Source of the DNA: Streptomyces sp. CMB-StM0423
GTDB lineage: Bacteria; Actinomycetota; Actinomycetes; Streptomycetales; Streptomycetaceae
Length of the DNA: 64,000 nucleotides
Reading direction: 5' to 3'
Assembly: GCF_002847285.1 (NCBI RefSeq)
Contig: NZ_CP025407.1
Span: 5,397,001-5,461,000 of the forward strand
Part shown: one piece after another, positions 33,230 to 45,246 of the stretch
Layout of the letters: each line of letters starts with the position of its first letter
Position numbering within the stretch: position 1 is the stretch's first letter
The notes under the pieces: model-generated
Told to the model about the DNA's origin: nothing
Seen by the model: only the letters and a program-made list of their open reading frames with translations
Databases searched by the model: none
Translations under genes and position numbers: made by a program

Positions 33230-34663
33230 ATGGCAACGGCGCCAAGCGTCTCCTACTCGAACACGGTCCGGCTGGAGGTCCCCGCGGGGGGCAACGCCGT
33301 CAGCCAGCTCACCTCCGCCGTCGAGTCCTCCGGCGGCAGCGTCACCGGCCTCGACGTCACCGCCTCCGGCCACGAGCGGCTGCGCATCGACGTCACCATC
33401 GCCGCCGCCTCGACCGACCACGCACGCTCCATCGTCGAAAAGCTCCGCGGCATCGAGGGCGTCGTCGTCGGCAAGGTCTCCGACCGTACGTTCCTCATGC
33501 ACCTCGGCGGCAAGATCGAGATGCAGTCCAAGCACCCGATCCGCAACCGCGACGACCTGTCGATGATCTACACCCCCGGCGTCGCCCGCGTCTGCATGCA
33601 GATCGCCGAGAACCCCGAGGACGCCCGCCGGCTGACCATCAAGCGCAACAGCGTCGCCGTCGTCACCGACGGCTCCGCGGTCCTGGGCCTGGGCAACATC
33701 GGCCCCAAGGCCGCGCTGCCGGTGATGGAGGGCAAGGCGGCGCTCTTCAAGCGGTTCGCGAGCATCGACGCCTGGCCGCTCTGCCTGGACACCCAGGACA
33801 CGGACGCCATCGTGGAGATCGTCAAGGCCATCGCGCCCGGCTTCGCCGGCATCAACCTGGAGGACATCTCCGCCCCCCGCTGCTTCGAGATCGAGGCACG
33901 GCTGCGCGAGGCGCTGGACATCCCCGTCTTCCACGACGACCAGCACGGCACCGCCATCGTCGTGCTCGCCGCGCTCACCAACGCGCTGCGGGTGGTCGGC
34001 AAGGAACTGGCCGACGTGCGCGTGGTGATGTCCGGGGCCGGCGCCGCCGGCACGGCGATCCTCAAGCTGCTGATCGACGCCGGCGCCAAGCACGCCGTCG
34101 TCGCCGACATCAACGGCGTCGTCCACTCGGGCCGCGCCGACCTGGTCGACGCCCCGCCCGGCAGCGCGCTGCGCTGGATCGCGGAGAACACCAACCGCGA
34201 GGGCCTCACCGGCACCCTCAAGGACGCCGTGCGCGGCGCGGACGTCTTCATCGGCGTCTCGGCCCCCGACGTCATCGACGGCGACGACGTGGCCGCCATG
34301 GCGTCCGACGCGATCGTCTTCGCGCTGGCCAACCCCGACCCCGAGGTCGACCCGGCCGCCGCCCGCGAGCACGCCGCCGTCGTCGCCACCGGGCGCAGCG
34401 ACTTCCCGAACCAGATCAACAACGTGCTCGTCTTCCCCGGCGTCTTCCGCGGCCTGCTCGACGCGCACTCGCGGACCGTCAACTCCGAGATGATGATCGC
34501 CGCGGCCCGCGCCATCGCCGACGTCGTCCACGGTGACGAACTCAACCCGAACTACATCATCCCGAGCGTCTTCAACGACCGGGTGGCCCCCACGGTCGCC
34601 GACGCCGTCCGCGACGCCGCCCAGGCCGCGGGCGTCACGGAGCCGCCCACCACCGGGCCGTAA
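33230..34663 (+). CDS. Malic enzyme with N-terminal ACT domain
   Basis: This 477-residue enzyme converts malate to pyruvate and CO2 while reducing NAD(P). An ACT-like regulatory domain (about residues 10-85, with SYSNTVRLEVPAGG) is followed by the malic N-domain (YTPGVARVC) and the catalytic/Rossmann part (FHDDQHGTAIVVLAALTNAL and SGAGAAGTAILKLL). DFPNQINNVLVFPGVFRG is conserved. The S. coelicolor gene in this position, SCO2951, has been reported as NAD-dependent. ATG 33230 is weakly preceded by GAGGGAA. It is part of the conserved segment with hupA and murA. Confidence 0.93.
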   Translation: MATAPSVSYSNTVRLEVPAGGNAVSQLTSAVESSGGSVTGLDVTASGHERLRIDVTIAAASTDHARSIVEKLRGIEGVVVGKVSDRTFLMHLGGKIEMQSKHPIRNRDDLSMIYTPGVARVCMQIAENPEDARRLTIKRNSVAVVTDGSAVLGLGNIGPKAALPVMEGKAALFKRFASIDAWPLCLDTQDTDAIVEIVKAIAPGFAGINLEDISAPRCFEIEARLREALDIPVFHDDQHGTAIVVLAALTNALRVVGKELADVRVVMSGAGAAGTAILKLLIDAGAKHAVVADINGVVHSGRADLVDAPPGSALRWIAENTNREGLTGTLKDAVRGADVFIGVSAPDVIDGDDVAAMASDAIVFALANPDPEVDPAAAREHAAVVATGRSDFPNQINNVLVFPGVFRGLLDAHSRTVNSEMMIAAARAIADVVHGDELNPNYIIPSVFNDRVAPTVADAVRDAAQAAGVTEPPTTGP

Positions 34664-34932
34664 CCGCCCCTGCACCCCGCGTGGGAACGGGCCGGGCCCC
34701 GGCGCGTCGGCTGGCTTTCGGGCCGCGCGTACGTCATAAGTGTGCGGATGGACGGGCTGCGGTGCACGACGCGCCAGGGCGCCGGATTGGCGTTTCCGCC
34801 GCAGGTGAGGGCAGGATGCGTAGTCGGGCGCGAGGCGCTGTCACGGGACCCGGTTACGGGGACTGTCAGCGGGTCCTGGCAGCATCGGCTTTGATCTCAC
34901 GCCTCAATGGCAAGAAAACACGGGAGACAGAT

Positions 34933-35214
34933 ATGAACCGCAGTGAGCTGGTGGCCGCGATCGCAGAGCGCGCCGAGGTGACCCGCAAGGACGCCGACGC
35001 CGTGGTGGCCGCCCTCGCCGAGGTCGCCGGGGAGGTCGTCAGCAAGGGCGACGAGAGGATCACCATCCCCGGCTTCCTGACCTTCGAGCGCACCCACCGC
35101 AAGGAGCGTTCCGCCCGCAACCCGCAGACCGGCGAGCCGATCCAGATTCCCGCTGGTTACAGCGTGAAGGTCACGGCCGGCTCGAAGCTGAAGGAAGCGG
35201 CGAAGGGCAAGTAA
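34933..35214 (+). CDS. hupA: HU-family nucleoid DNA-binding protein
   Basis: This 93-residue HU protein (MNRSELVAAIAERAEV start) bends and compacts DNA as a dimer. The beta-arm signature GFLTFERTHRKERSARNPQT with the intercalating proline region (NPQTGEPIQIPA) is intact. Length and neighbours (malic enzyme, murA) match HupA, SCO2950, of S. coelicolor. GGGAG lies 6 bp before ATG 34933. A 268-bp upstream gap suggests an own promoter. Confidence 0.96.
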   Translation: MNRSELVAAIAERAEVTRKDADAVVAALAEVAGEVVSKGDERITIPGFLTFERTHRKERSARNPQTGEPIQIPAGYSVKVTAGSKLKEAAKGK

Positions 35215-35229
35215 GGCCCGCAGACCGAA

Positions 35230-35291
35230 GAAGGAGGGCGGCCGGACCCAGCGGGGGCGGCCGCCCTTCGCCTGTCCGGCCGCCCTCCTTC
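35230..35291. terminator. Bidirectional terminator between hupA and murA
   Basis: A perfect 18-bp stem (GAAGGAGGGCGGCCGGAC at 35230-35247 with its complement at 35274-35291) encloses a loop that itself contains the palindrome GGGCGGCCGCCC. It separates the convergent hupA and murA genes and should serve both. Confidence 0.85.
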
Positions 35292-35333
35292 CGCACGCGG
35301 AGGTGAGCGTACGCGGACGGGGGCGGGCGGTGC

Positions 35334-36692
35334 TCAGCCGGCCGCGGCGGCGGCCGGGACGTCCGGCAGCTCCGCGCGGGCGCCGAGGTCCGCGAGCTTC
35401 TGCAGGAAGTTCTCGTAGCCGCGGTTGATCAGGTCGATGCCGTGCACCCGCGAGGTGCCCTGCGCCGCCAGTGCCGCGATGAGATACGAGAAGCCGCCGC
35501 GCAGGTCCGGGATGACCAGGTCGGCGCCCTCCAGCTTGGTCGGTCCTGAGACGACCGCGGAGTGCAGGAAGTTGCGCTGCCCGAAGCGGCAGGGAGTGCC
35601 GCCCAGGCACTCGCGGTAGAGCTGGATGTGCGCGCCCATCTGGTTGAGCGCGGAGGTGAAGCCGAGGCGGGACTCGTACACCGTCTCGTGCACGATCGAC
35701 AGCCCCGACGCCTGCGTGAGGGCGACGACCAGCGGCTGCTGCCAGTCGGTCTGGAAGCCGGGGTGGACGTCGGTCTCCAGCGCGATGGCGTTCAGCGGGC
35801 CGCCGGGGTGCCAGAAGCGGATGCCCTCGTCGCCGATGTCGAAGGCGCCGCCGACCTTCCGGAAGGTGTTGAGGAACGTCATCATCGAGCGCTGCAGCGC
35901 GCCGCGGACGAAGACGTCGCCCTCGGTCGCCAGCGCCGCGGACGCCCAGGAGGCGGCTTCAAGACGGTCCGGCAGGGCGCGGTGGGTGTAGCCGCCGAGC
36001 TGGTCCACGCCGGTGATGCGGATGGTCCTGTCGGTGTCCATCGCGATGATCGCGCCCATCTTCTGCAGTACGCAGATGAGGTCCTCGATCTCCGGCTCGA
36101 CGGCCGCGTTGGACAACTCGGTGACGCCCTCGGCCAGCACGGCCGTCAGCAGCACCTGCTCGGTGGCCCCCACGGAGGGGTAGGGCAGCCGGATCTTCGT
36201 GCCGCGCAGCCGCTGCGGCGCCTCCAGGTACTGCCCGTCGGCGCGCTTGTCGATCCGGGCGCCGAACTGGCGCAGCACGTCGAAGTGGAAGTCGATGGGC
36301 CGGCCGCCGATGTCGCAGCCGCCGAGGCCGGGGATGAAGGCGTGGCCGAGCCGGTGCAGCAGGGGACCGCAGAAGAGGATCGGGATACGGGACGAGCCGG
36401 CGTGCGCGTCGATGTCGGCGACGTGCGCGCTCTCGACGTACGTCGGGTCGAGCACCAGCTCACCGGGCTCGTCGCCGGGACCCACGGTCACGCCGTGGAG
36501 CTGGAGCAGGCCGCGCACCACCCGCACGTCGCGGATGTCCGGGACGTTGCGCAGCCGGCTGGGGGAACTGCCGAGCAGCGCGGCGACCATCGCCTTGGGC
36601 ACGAGGTTCTTGGCCCCGCGGACGTGGATCTCGCCCCGGAGGGGCGTACCGCCGTGGACGAGGAGGACATCGGCGCTGTCAGGAGCTGTCAT
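35334..36692 (-). CDS. murA: UDP-N-acetylglucosamine 1-carboxyvinyltransferase
   Basis: This 452-residue cytosolic enzyme transfers enolpyruvate from PEP to UDP-GlcNAc, the first committed step of peptidoglycan synthesis. RGAKNLV near the N-terminus holds the conserved Lys-Asn. LGGCDIGGRPIDFH supplies the fosfomycin-target cysteine (C126). EPSP-synthase-type inside-out barrels fill the rest. The PEP-loop region reads SSRIPILFCGPLLHR, somewhat different from the E. coli MRAS version. Position beside hupA matches SCO2949. The ATG at 36692 lacks a good ribosome site. Confidence 0.94.
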   Translation of the reverse strand: MTAPDSADVLLVHGGTPLRGEIHVRGAKNLVPKAMVAALLGSSPSRLRNVPDIRDVRVVRGLLQLHGVTVGPGDEPGELVLDPTYVESAHVADIDAHAGSSRIPILFCGPLLHRLGHAFIPGLGGCDIGGRPIDFHFDVLRQFGARIDKRADGQYLEAPQRLRGTKIRLPYPSVGATEQVLLTAVLAEGVTELSNAAVEPEIEDLICVLQKMGAIIAMDTDRTIRITGVDQLGGYTHRALPDRLEAASWASAALATEGDVFVRGALQRSMMTFLNTFRKVGGAFDIGDEGIRFWHPGGPLNAIALETDVHPGFQTDWQQPLVVALTQASGLSIVHETVYESRLGFTSALNQMGAHIQLYRECLGGTPCRFGQRNFLHSAVVSGPTKLEGADLVIPDLRGGFSYLIAALAAQGTSRVHGIDLINRGYENFLQKLADLGARAELPDVPAAAAAG

Positions 36693-37283
36693 GGGGCTCG
36701 CGATCCTGGAGACGGACTGGGACAGACAGAAATGCTAATGCCCCGCCCACCCCCCTCCCCCGGGCCGGGGCGGGGCGGGGAGCGTCATGAATTCGCTACA
36801 GATTCGGCGGGCCGAAGCCGGGGCACTCTGCGTGCGGCACGCGGGTGCGCAGGGTGACGGGGCGGGGGCCGGCGAGGCGCCGAGGCGGGCGGGCAGGGCC
36901 GCAGCCCCGGGGGGCCGGGGGCGGAGCCCTTGGGGCCGGTGGTTGGCCGAGCCTGGCGGGGCCTTGGGGAGCGAGGAGTGCCGAAGCGGTACCCCCCGGG
37001 GGGGGCGCGTGGGGCCGGCCGCGGTCGGCCCGGCGCTTTTGGGGGTTCGGGGGCGGAGCCCCCGTCGGGGGCCGGGGGCGGGGCCTCCGGTTCGGGGTCG
37101 GGGACAGGCCCGTCGTCCTGCCCCGCGCTCGCGTGGACGCATGCGCCCGCCCCGTGCCGCGTGCGGACCCCCTGGGTCGCGAGAGGCGGCCGGGGCCGGC
37201 CCCCGGGGCGCGTGCGTGCGCGCATTGCCGTATTCCTCGGCCGTCCGCTCCCCACGCGCCCGTAACTGCGGGATCATGTCCGC
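36693..37283. other. 591-bp GC-extreme intergenic region
   Basis: This lies between divergent murA and yqgE. Overlapping frames here are low-complexity Gly/Arg/Pro and unsupported. The sequence carries repeated GGGGGCGGAGCCC-type words (near 36919 and at 37039-37053, GGGGGC-GGA-GCCCCC). These resemble the short palindromic intergenic elements common in Streptomyces. No promoter could be picked with confidence. Confidence 0.5.
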
Positions 37284-37865
37284 ATGACGGAGGTGTCATC
37301 CCTCACGGGCCGGTTGCTGGTCGCGACGCCGGCCCTGACCGATCCGAACTTCACCCGGACCGTGGTGCTCCTGCTCGACCACGACGACGAGGGGTCGCTC
37401 GGCGTCGTGCTCAACCGGCCGACCCCCGTCGGCGTCGGCGACGTGCTGCAGGACTGGGCCGACCTCGCCGGCGATCCCGGCGTGGTCTTCCAGGGCGGCC
37501 CGGTCTCCCTCGACTCCGCGCTCGGCCTCGCGGTGGTCCCCGGCGACAAGGGTGGCGTACCCGGCGGCGAGGGGCCGCTCGGCTGGCGCCGGGTGCACGG
37601 CGCCATCGGTCTGGTGGACCTGGACGCCCCGCCCGAGCTGCTCGCGGCGGAGCTGGGCACGCTGCGGATCTTCGCGGGGTACGCGGGATGGGGTCCCGGG
37701 CAGTTGGAGGAGGAGCTGGACGACCGCGCGTGGTACGTCGTGGAGTCCGAGCCCGGCGACGTGTCCTCGCCCGCGCCGGAGGGCCTGTGGCGGGCGGTGC
37801 TGCGGCGGCAGCGCAGCGAGCTGGCCATGGTCGCGACATATCCGGACGACCCGAGCCTGAACTGA
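37284..37865 (+). CDS. YqgE/AlgH family protein (DUF179)
   Basis: This 193-residue protein belongs to the widespread YqgE/AlgH family, whose biochemical role is not settled. Family features are visible: LTGRLLVATPALTDPNFTRT at the N-terminus, GVVLNRPT, FQGGPV and the FAGYAGWGPGQLEEEL core. ATG 37284 was chosen as the conserved start, although no clear ribosome site precedes it. Location next to murA matches S. coelicolor SCO2948. Confidence 0.9.
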   Translation: MTEVSSLTGRLLVATPALTDPNFTRTVVLLLDHDDEGSLGVVLNRPTPVGVGDVLQDWADLAGDPGVVFQGGPVSLDSALGLAVVPGDKGGVPGGEGPLGWRRVHGAIGLVDLDAPPELLAAELGTLRIFAGYAGWGPGQLEEELDDRAWYVVESEPGDVSSPAPEGLWRAVLRRQRSELAMVATYPDDPSLN

Positions 37866-37895
37866 TCCGCGGTGCCGTCGGTACCCTTGGCCACC

Positions 37896-38201
37896 ATGAG
37901 CACTCCTCTCCCCGAGCCCGAACGCGGAACCGGCACCGGCACCCTCGTCGAACCGACGCCGGAGGTGTCGCACGGCGACGGCGACCACGAGCGCTTCGCC
38001 CATTACGTCCAGAAGGACAAGATCATGGCCAGCGCGCTCGACGGCACCCCCGTCGTGGCGCTCTGCGGCAAGGTGTGGGTCCCGGGGCGCGATCCGAAGA
38101 AGTACCCCGTCTGCCCCATGTGCAAGGAGATCTACGAGTCCATGGGCGCCGGCGGCGGCAAGGGCGGCAAGGACGGCGGTAAGGACGGCGGCAAGAAGTA
38201 G
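37896..38201 (+). CDS. DUF3039 zinc-ribbon-like protein
   Basis: This 101-residue actinobacterial protein is of unknown function. The conserved block HYVQKDKIMASALDGTPVVA leads to a cysteine arrangement (ALCGKVWVPGRDP, then CPMC) that probably binds zinc. The C-terminus is a Gly/Lys tail (GGKGGKDGGKDGGKK). TACCCT about 10 bp before ATG 37896, without a ribosome site, suggests a leaderless transcript. The gene 30 bp upstream is yqgE. Confidence 0.88.
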   Translation: MSTPLPEPERGTGTGTLVEPTPEVSHGDGDHERFAHYVQKDKIMASALDGTPVVALCGKVWVPGRDPKKYPVCPMCKEIYESMGAGGGKGGKDGGKDGGKK

Positions 38202-38243
38202 CCGCTTCCCGGCCGCGGCCCCCGGTCCCCGGGTCGCGGTCGG

Positions 38244-38259
38244 AATGGTCTAGTCCAAA
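38244..38259 (+). promoter_or_regulatory. DasR-type operator (dre) before GH20 gene 2
   Basis: AATGGTCTAGTCCAAA closely matches the dre consensus ACTGGTCTAGACCACT known for the GntR-family regulator DasR, with the core TGGTCTAG-CCA intact. It lies 28 bp before the hexosaminidase start, where DasR repression would be lifted by glucosamine-6-phosphate. Confidence 0.75.
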
Positions 38260-38286
38260 TCCCCGTCCTGGGGCAGGATGAGGCCC

Positions 38287-39975
38287 ATGGATCTCATCCC
38301 CGCGCCCCGCAGCGCCGCCCGCACCAGCGACACCGCGACTTTCGCCCTGGGCCAGGGCACCGTCCTCGCCGCAGGCGAGGGGGCCGACGGCGTCGCCCGG
38401 TGGCTGCGGGCCGAGTTCGGTGCGGCCACCGGGTTGCCGCTCGCCCCCGGAGACCCCGCCGCAGCGGACGCGGACGCCCCCGGCGCCGCCGACGACGGGG
38501 ACGCCCCCGGCGCCATCCGCCTCGGCGTCGATCCCGCGCTCGCCCTCGCCGGCCGGCCGGCGGGCGCGGCCGGCGCCGAGGCGTACCGGCTGGAGGTCGG
38601 GCCCGGCGGCGTACGCCTGACCGGCGGCGGCCCCGCCGGGCTGTTCTGGGGCGCGCAGACCCTGCGCCAGCTCCTCGGCCCGCAGGCGTACCGCACCGCC
38701 CCCCTCGGCGAGCGCACCTGGGAGCTGCCGTACTGCCGCGTCGAGGACGCCCCGCGGTTCGGCTGGCGCGGCTTCATGCTCGACGTCTCGCGGCACTTCC
38801 TCACCAAGCGCGAGGTGCTGCGCCACCTCGACCTGATGGCCGCGCACAAGCTCAACGTGCTGCACTTCCACCTCACCGACGACCAGGGCTGGCGCATCGA
38901 GATCAAGCGCCACCCCAAGCTCACCGAGGACGCCTCCTGGCGCCCGCGCACCAAGGTCGGCCACCGCGCCTCCGGCATCTGGGACGAGCGCCCGCACGGC
39001 GGCTTCTACACCCAGGACGACCTCCGCGAGATCGTCGCGTACGCCGCCGCAAGGCACATCACCGTCGTTCCCGAGATCGACATCCCCGGCCACTCGCAGG
39101 CCGCCATCCACGCCTATCCCCGGCTCGGCAACACCGACGTCGTCGACACCGCGGCGCTCGACGTGTGGGGCGACTGGGGCGTCTCGGAGAACGTCCTCGC
39201 GCCCACCGAGGAGGTGCTGCGCTTCTACGAGGGCGTCTTCGAGGAGGTGCTGGACATCTTCCCGTCGACGTTCGTGCACGTCGGCGGCGACGAGTGCCCC
39301 AAGCGCCAGTGGAAGTCCTCGCCGGCCGCCCAGGCCCGTATCCGCGAACTCGGCCTGGCCGACGAGGACGAGCTGCAGTCGTGGTTCATCCGGCACTTCG
39401 ACCGCTGGCTCGCCGGCCGCGGCCGGCGCCTCATCGGCTGGGACGAAATCCTCGAAGGCGGCCTCGCCGACGGTGCCACCGTCTCCTCCTGGCGCGGCTA
39501 CGCCGGCGGCATCGCCGCCGCGCAGGCGGGACACGACGTCGTCATGTGCCCGGAGCAGCAGGTCTACCTCAACTACCGCGAATCGGGCGCCCCGGACGAG
39601 CCCGTGCCGATCGCCCAGGTGCGTACGCTGGAGGACTTCTACCGCTTCGAGCCCGTGCCGCCGCAGCTCGAAGGCCCGGCCGCGGAGCACGTCATCGGCA
39701 CCCAGGCCAACGTCTGGAGCGAGGTGCTGGAGAGTCCGCAGCGCTTCGACTACCAGGTCTACCCGCGGCTCGCCGCCTTCGCCGAGGTCGCCTGGTCCGC
39801 CCTGCCGCCGTCCGCCGAGCGGGACTTCGCCGGCTTCACGGCCCGCATGGAGGAGCACTACGCGCGCCTCGACGCCCTCGGCGTCGACTACCGCCCGCCC
39901 GGCGGCCCGCGGCCGTGGCAGCGGCGCCCCGGAGTGCTCGGACGCCCGATCGAAGGACCGCCCCCGATCGTGTGA
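38287..39975 (+). CDS. Beta-N-acetylhexosaminidase (GH20), paralog 2
   Basis: This 562-residue GH20 enzyme has the same architecture as the one at 440-2059. It has HFHLTDDQGWRIEIKRHPKL, VVPEIDIPGHSQAA, and the catalytic GGDE pair (D335-E336), followed by LIGWDEILEGG. No signal peptide is visible, so it probably acts on imported chitobiose-type sugars. ATG 38287 was preferred for its MDLIPAPRS start, which matches the other paralog's beginning; ATG 38278 is an alternative. A DasR-type site in the promoter ties it to the N-acetylglucosamine regulon. Confidence 0.92.
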   Translation: MDLIPAPRSAARTSDTATFALGQGTVLAAGEGADGVARWLRAEFGAATGLPLAPGDPAAADADAPGAADDGDAPGAIRLGVDPALALAGRPAGAAGAEAYRLEVGPGGVRLTGGGPAGLFWGAQTLRQLLGPQAYRTAPLGERTWELPYCRVEDAPRFGWRGFMLDVSRHFLTKREVLRHLDLMAAHKLNVLHFHLTDDQGWRIEIKRHPKLTEDASWRPRTKVGHRASGIWDERPHGGFYTQDDLREIVAYAAARHITVVPEIDIPGHSQAAIHAYPRLGNTDVVDTAALDVWGDWGVSENVLAPTEEVLRFYEGVFEEVLDIFPSTFVHVGGDECPKRQWKSSPAAQARIRELGLADEDELQSWFIRHFDRWLAGRGRRLIGWDEILEGGLADGATVSSWRGYAGGIAAAQAGHDVVMCPEQQVYLNYRESGAPDEPVPIAQVRTLEDFYRFEPVPPQLEGPAAEHVIGTQANVWSEVLESPQRFDYQVYPRLAAFAEVAWSALPPSAERDFAGFTARMEEHYARLDALGVDYRPPGGPRPWQRRPGVLGRPIEGPPPIV

Positions 39976-40226
39976 GCCTCAACGGCTGTTCCGGAAGTAG
40001 TACAAGCCTCCCCGAAGAGTGACAATCCCCACTTGGTGTGGAGCAGGTCCCCATCCGGGCCCGCGAGTTGGGCGCCGAGCGGGGTACGCTCGTGTTCTTC
40101 CGCGCCGCCGGAGGCGGCCCCGGACCGTGACGGATGTGCCAGAGTTGCCACGTCCCGGCCGGGAGCCCGTACCGTACGGCGGAACGGCCGGAACTCCTGG
40201 GGGACACTGCGGAAGGGGCAGCCGGG

Positions 40227-41119
40227 TTGACCACTCATGCACCGCAGGCCGCACAGACGGTGGTGCTGCCGGACTCGCTCGACGAAGCGGTCGCGGCGCT
40301 CGTCGCCGTGCCCGCCGCCGTGCCCGTCGCCGGCGGGACCGACCTCATGGCGGCCGTCAACGCGGGCCTGTTGCGCCCCTCCGCGCTCGTCGGCCTCGGC
40401 CGGATCAGCGAGCTGCGCGGCTGGCACTACCAGGACGGCGCCGCCCTCCTGGGCAGCGGCCTGACCCACGCGCGCATGGGGCGGCCCGACTTCGCCGCCC
40501 TCATCCCCGCGCTCGCCGCCGCCGCGCGCGCCGCGGGCCCGCCGCAGGTGCGCAACGCGGGCACCCTCGGCGGCAACATCGCCTCCGCCGGCCGCACCGG
40601 CGACGCGCTGCCGGTGCTGGCCGCGCTCGACGCCACCGTGCTGATCGCCGAACCCGCGGGCGGGCACCGCGAGATCCCGGTCAGCCACCTGCTCGCGGGC
40701 GTGGAGATGCTGCGCACCGGCGAGCTGATCGCGTTCGTACGGGCGCCGCTGCTGCACGCGCCGCAGGTGTTCCTCAAGGCCACCGGGCGTACGGGGCCGG
40801 GGCGCGCGGTCGCCTCGGTTGCGTTGGTGCTCGACCCGGCGCGCCGCTCGGTGCGGTGCGCCGTCGGCGCCGTGGCGCCCGCGCCGCTGCGGCCGATGGA
40901 GGCCGAGCAGTGGGTCGCGGGCCTGATGGACTGGGACGGCCACCGCGGGCTGCCTCCGGAGGCGCTGGCCGCCTTCGGCGAGTACGTCGCCGCCGCGTGC
41001 ATCCCCGACCCGCCGCCTGCCGCGGAGGGCGAGGAGCCGCCGCGGCTGCCGGCGGCGGCGCTGCACCTGCGGCGTACGGTGTCGGCGCTGGCCCGCCGGG
41101 CACTGGGGAGGGCGCTGTC

Positions 41120-41123
<4 letters not shown>
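40227..41123 (+). CDS. Molybdenum hydroxylase FAD subunit
   Basis: This 298-residue medium subunit (CoxM/XdhB type) carries electrons from the iron-sulfur subunit to FAD. VAGGTDLMAAVNAG and RNAGTLGGNIASAGRTGDALP are the two FAD-binding loops. TTG 40227 was chosen since GGAAGGGG lies about 10 bp upstream and the protein then begins directly before the FAD domain. First of three overlapping genes. The C-terminus is shorter and more variable than in characterised enzymes. Confidence 0.88.
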
Positions 41124-42741
<1,618 letters not shown>

Positions 42742-42745
<4 letters not shown>

Positions 42746-45048
42746 CCCCCTCCCCGGAGCACACGGCCACGACCCCCATCCCCCCGGGCGGCCCCGAGGC
42801 GCACGGGATCGGGGCCTCGCTCACCGCAACGGACCTCGTCGCCAAGACCGAGGGCACGTTCCCGTACGCCGCCGACCTGTGGGCCGAGGGCCTCCTCTGG
42901 GCCGCCCTGCACCGCTCTCCGCACGCGCACGCGCGGATCGTCTCCGTCGACACCTCCGCCGCCGAGGCCATGCCCGGCGTCCGCGTCGTCGTCACCCACC
43001 GCGACCTGCCCGACGCCGCCGGCCACGGCCGGGGCGTACGGGACCGGCCCGTGTTCGCGCACGACGTCGTACGGCACCACGGCGAGCCCGTCGCCGCCGT
43101 CGCCGCCGACCACCCCGACACCGCGCGGCTGGCCGCGGCCGCCATCGCCGTCGAGTACGAACTGCTCGACCCCGTCACCGACCCGCAGGCCGCCTTCGAG
43201 GCCGAGCCCCTGCACCCCGACGGCAACCTGATCCGGCACATCCCGCTGCGCTACGGCGACCCGCAGGCCGCCGGCGAGGTCGTCGTCGAGGGCATGTACC
43301 GCATCGGCCGCCAGGACCCCGCGCCCATCGGCGCCGAGGCCGGTCTCGCCGTGCCCCGCCCCGACGGCGGCGTGGAGATCTACGCGGCCGCCACCGACCC
43401 CCACTCCGTACGCGACCAGGTGTCCGCCTGCCTGGGGCTGGCCGCGGACCGGGTCAAGGTCGTCGTCACCGGCGTCCCCGGCGCCACCGGCGACCGCGAG
43501 GACGGCTCCATGCAGTTGCCCCTCGGGCTGCTCGCGCTGCGTACCGGCTCGCCCGTGAAGCTCCTCGCCACCCGCGAGGAGTCGTTCCTCGGCCACGCCC
43601 ACCGCCACCCCACCCTGCTGCGCTACCGGCACCACGCCGACGCCCGCGGCAAGCTCGTCAAGGTCGAGGCGCAGATCCTGATGGACGGCGGCGCCTACGC
43701 CGACACCTCGGCCGACGCGCTGGCCGCCGCGGTGTCGTTCTCCTGCGGCCCGTACGTCGTCCCGCACGCGTTCGTCGACGGCTGGGTGGTCCGTACGAAC
43801 AACCCGCCCTCGGGCCACGTCCGCGGCGAGGGCGCCATGCAGGTCTGCGCCGCGTACGAAGGGCAGATGGACAAGCTCGCCGCCGCCCTCGGCATGGATC
43901 CCGCGGAGCTGCGCGCGCGCAACGTGATGGCCACCGGCGACCTGCTGCCCACCGGCCAGACCGTCACCTGCCCCGCACCTGTCGCCGAACTCCTCACCGC
44001 CGTACGCGAAGCGCCGCTGCCGCCCGCGGAGGAGAGCCTGCTGCCCGGCGGCCCCGAGGGCGCGGGCGAGCCGGGCGTCGTGCGCCGCGGTGTGGGCTAC
44101 GGGCTGGGCATGGTGCACATGCTGGGCGCCGAGGGCGCCGACGAGGTGGCCACCGCGACCGTCCGCGTCAGCGGCGGCGTCGCCACCGTCATCTGCGCGG
44201 CCGTCGAGACCGGCCAGGGCTTCGCCACCCTGGCCCGGCAGATCGTGCAGGAGGTCCTCGGCGTCGACGAGGTGCACACCGCTCCCGTCGACACCGACCA
44301 GCCCGCGGCCGGGCCCGCCTGCCACGGGCGGCACACCTGGGTCTCGGGCGGCGCGGTGGAGCGGGCCGCGAAGATGGTCCGTACCCAACTGCTGCAGCCG
44401 CTGGCGCAGAAGTTCGGCATGTCCGCGGAACTGCTGACGATCGCCGACGGCAAGATCACGTCGTACGACGGGGTGCTGTCGACGACGGTCGCGGAAGCGC
44501 TGGAGGGCAAGGAGCTGTGGGCCACGGCGCAGTGCCGCCCGCACCCGACGGAGCCGCTGGACGCCAACGGGCAGGGCGACGCGTTCGTGGGCATGGCCTT
44601 CTGCGCGGTGCGCGCGGTGGTGGACGTGGACGTGGAGCTGGGCGCGGTGCGGGTGGTGGAGATGGCCGTCGCGCAGGACGTCGGCAAGGTGCTCAACCCG
44701 CGGCAGCTCGCGGCCCGGATCGAGGCGGGCGTCACGCAGGGCGTGGGCGCGGCGCTGATGGAGAACCTCCGTACGAACAAGGGCATCGTCCGCCACCCCG
44801 ATCTCACCGGCTACCCGCTGCCCACGGCGCTCGACGCGCCCGACGTGCGGATCGTGAAGCTGATCGAGGAGCGGGACGTGGTGGCGCCGTTCGGCGCGAA
44901 GGCGGCGAGCGCGGCGCCGGTGGTCACGTCACCGGCGGCGATCGCGGCGGCGGTGCGGGCGGCGACGGGGCGGCCGGTGAGCCGGCTGCCGATCCGGCCG
45001 CAGTCGGCGGCGGTGCAGCAACCCGGGCCGCCGGGCGCGAGGCAGTAG
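42742..45048 (+). CDS. Molybdenum hydroxylase molybdopterin-binding subunit
   Basis: This 768-residue large subunit of the xanthine dehydrogenase/aldehyde oxidase family should bind the molybdenum cofactor. Recognisable parts are the N-terminal hammerhead domain (HRSPHAHARIVSVDTSAAEA), the cofactor-domain pattern and the C-terminal VAVAQDVGKVLNPRQ-like segment. At the place of the catalytic Glu, where relatives read GAKGxGEPP, this protein has GAKAASAAPVV (718-728). GTG 42742 overlaps the previous stop by 4 bp. Substrate unknown; it may be an uncharacterised actinobacterial subgroup or inactive as a hydroxylase. Confidence 0.87.
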
Positions 45049-45246
45049 GGGCACCTTCGGGGGCGTTGGGCGCTCAATGCCCGTGAGGTGAAGGATGAGG
45101 CGATACGGTCCGCGGGAAGAGCCGCGGCCGTACGCACCCGCACCTCCCGCCCGTACCCCCGATCCCGCCCGTACCGCCGAGACGTGCTCCTCCGGGGCCT
45201 CCCCGCCCCGCCCCCGACGCCGACGCTGCGCAGGCAAGGAGCACGT

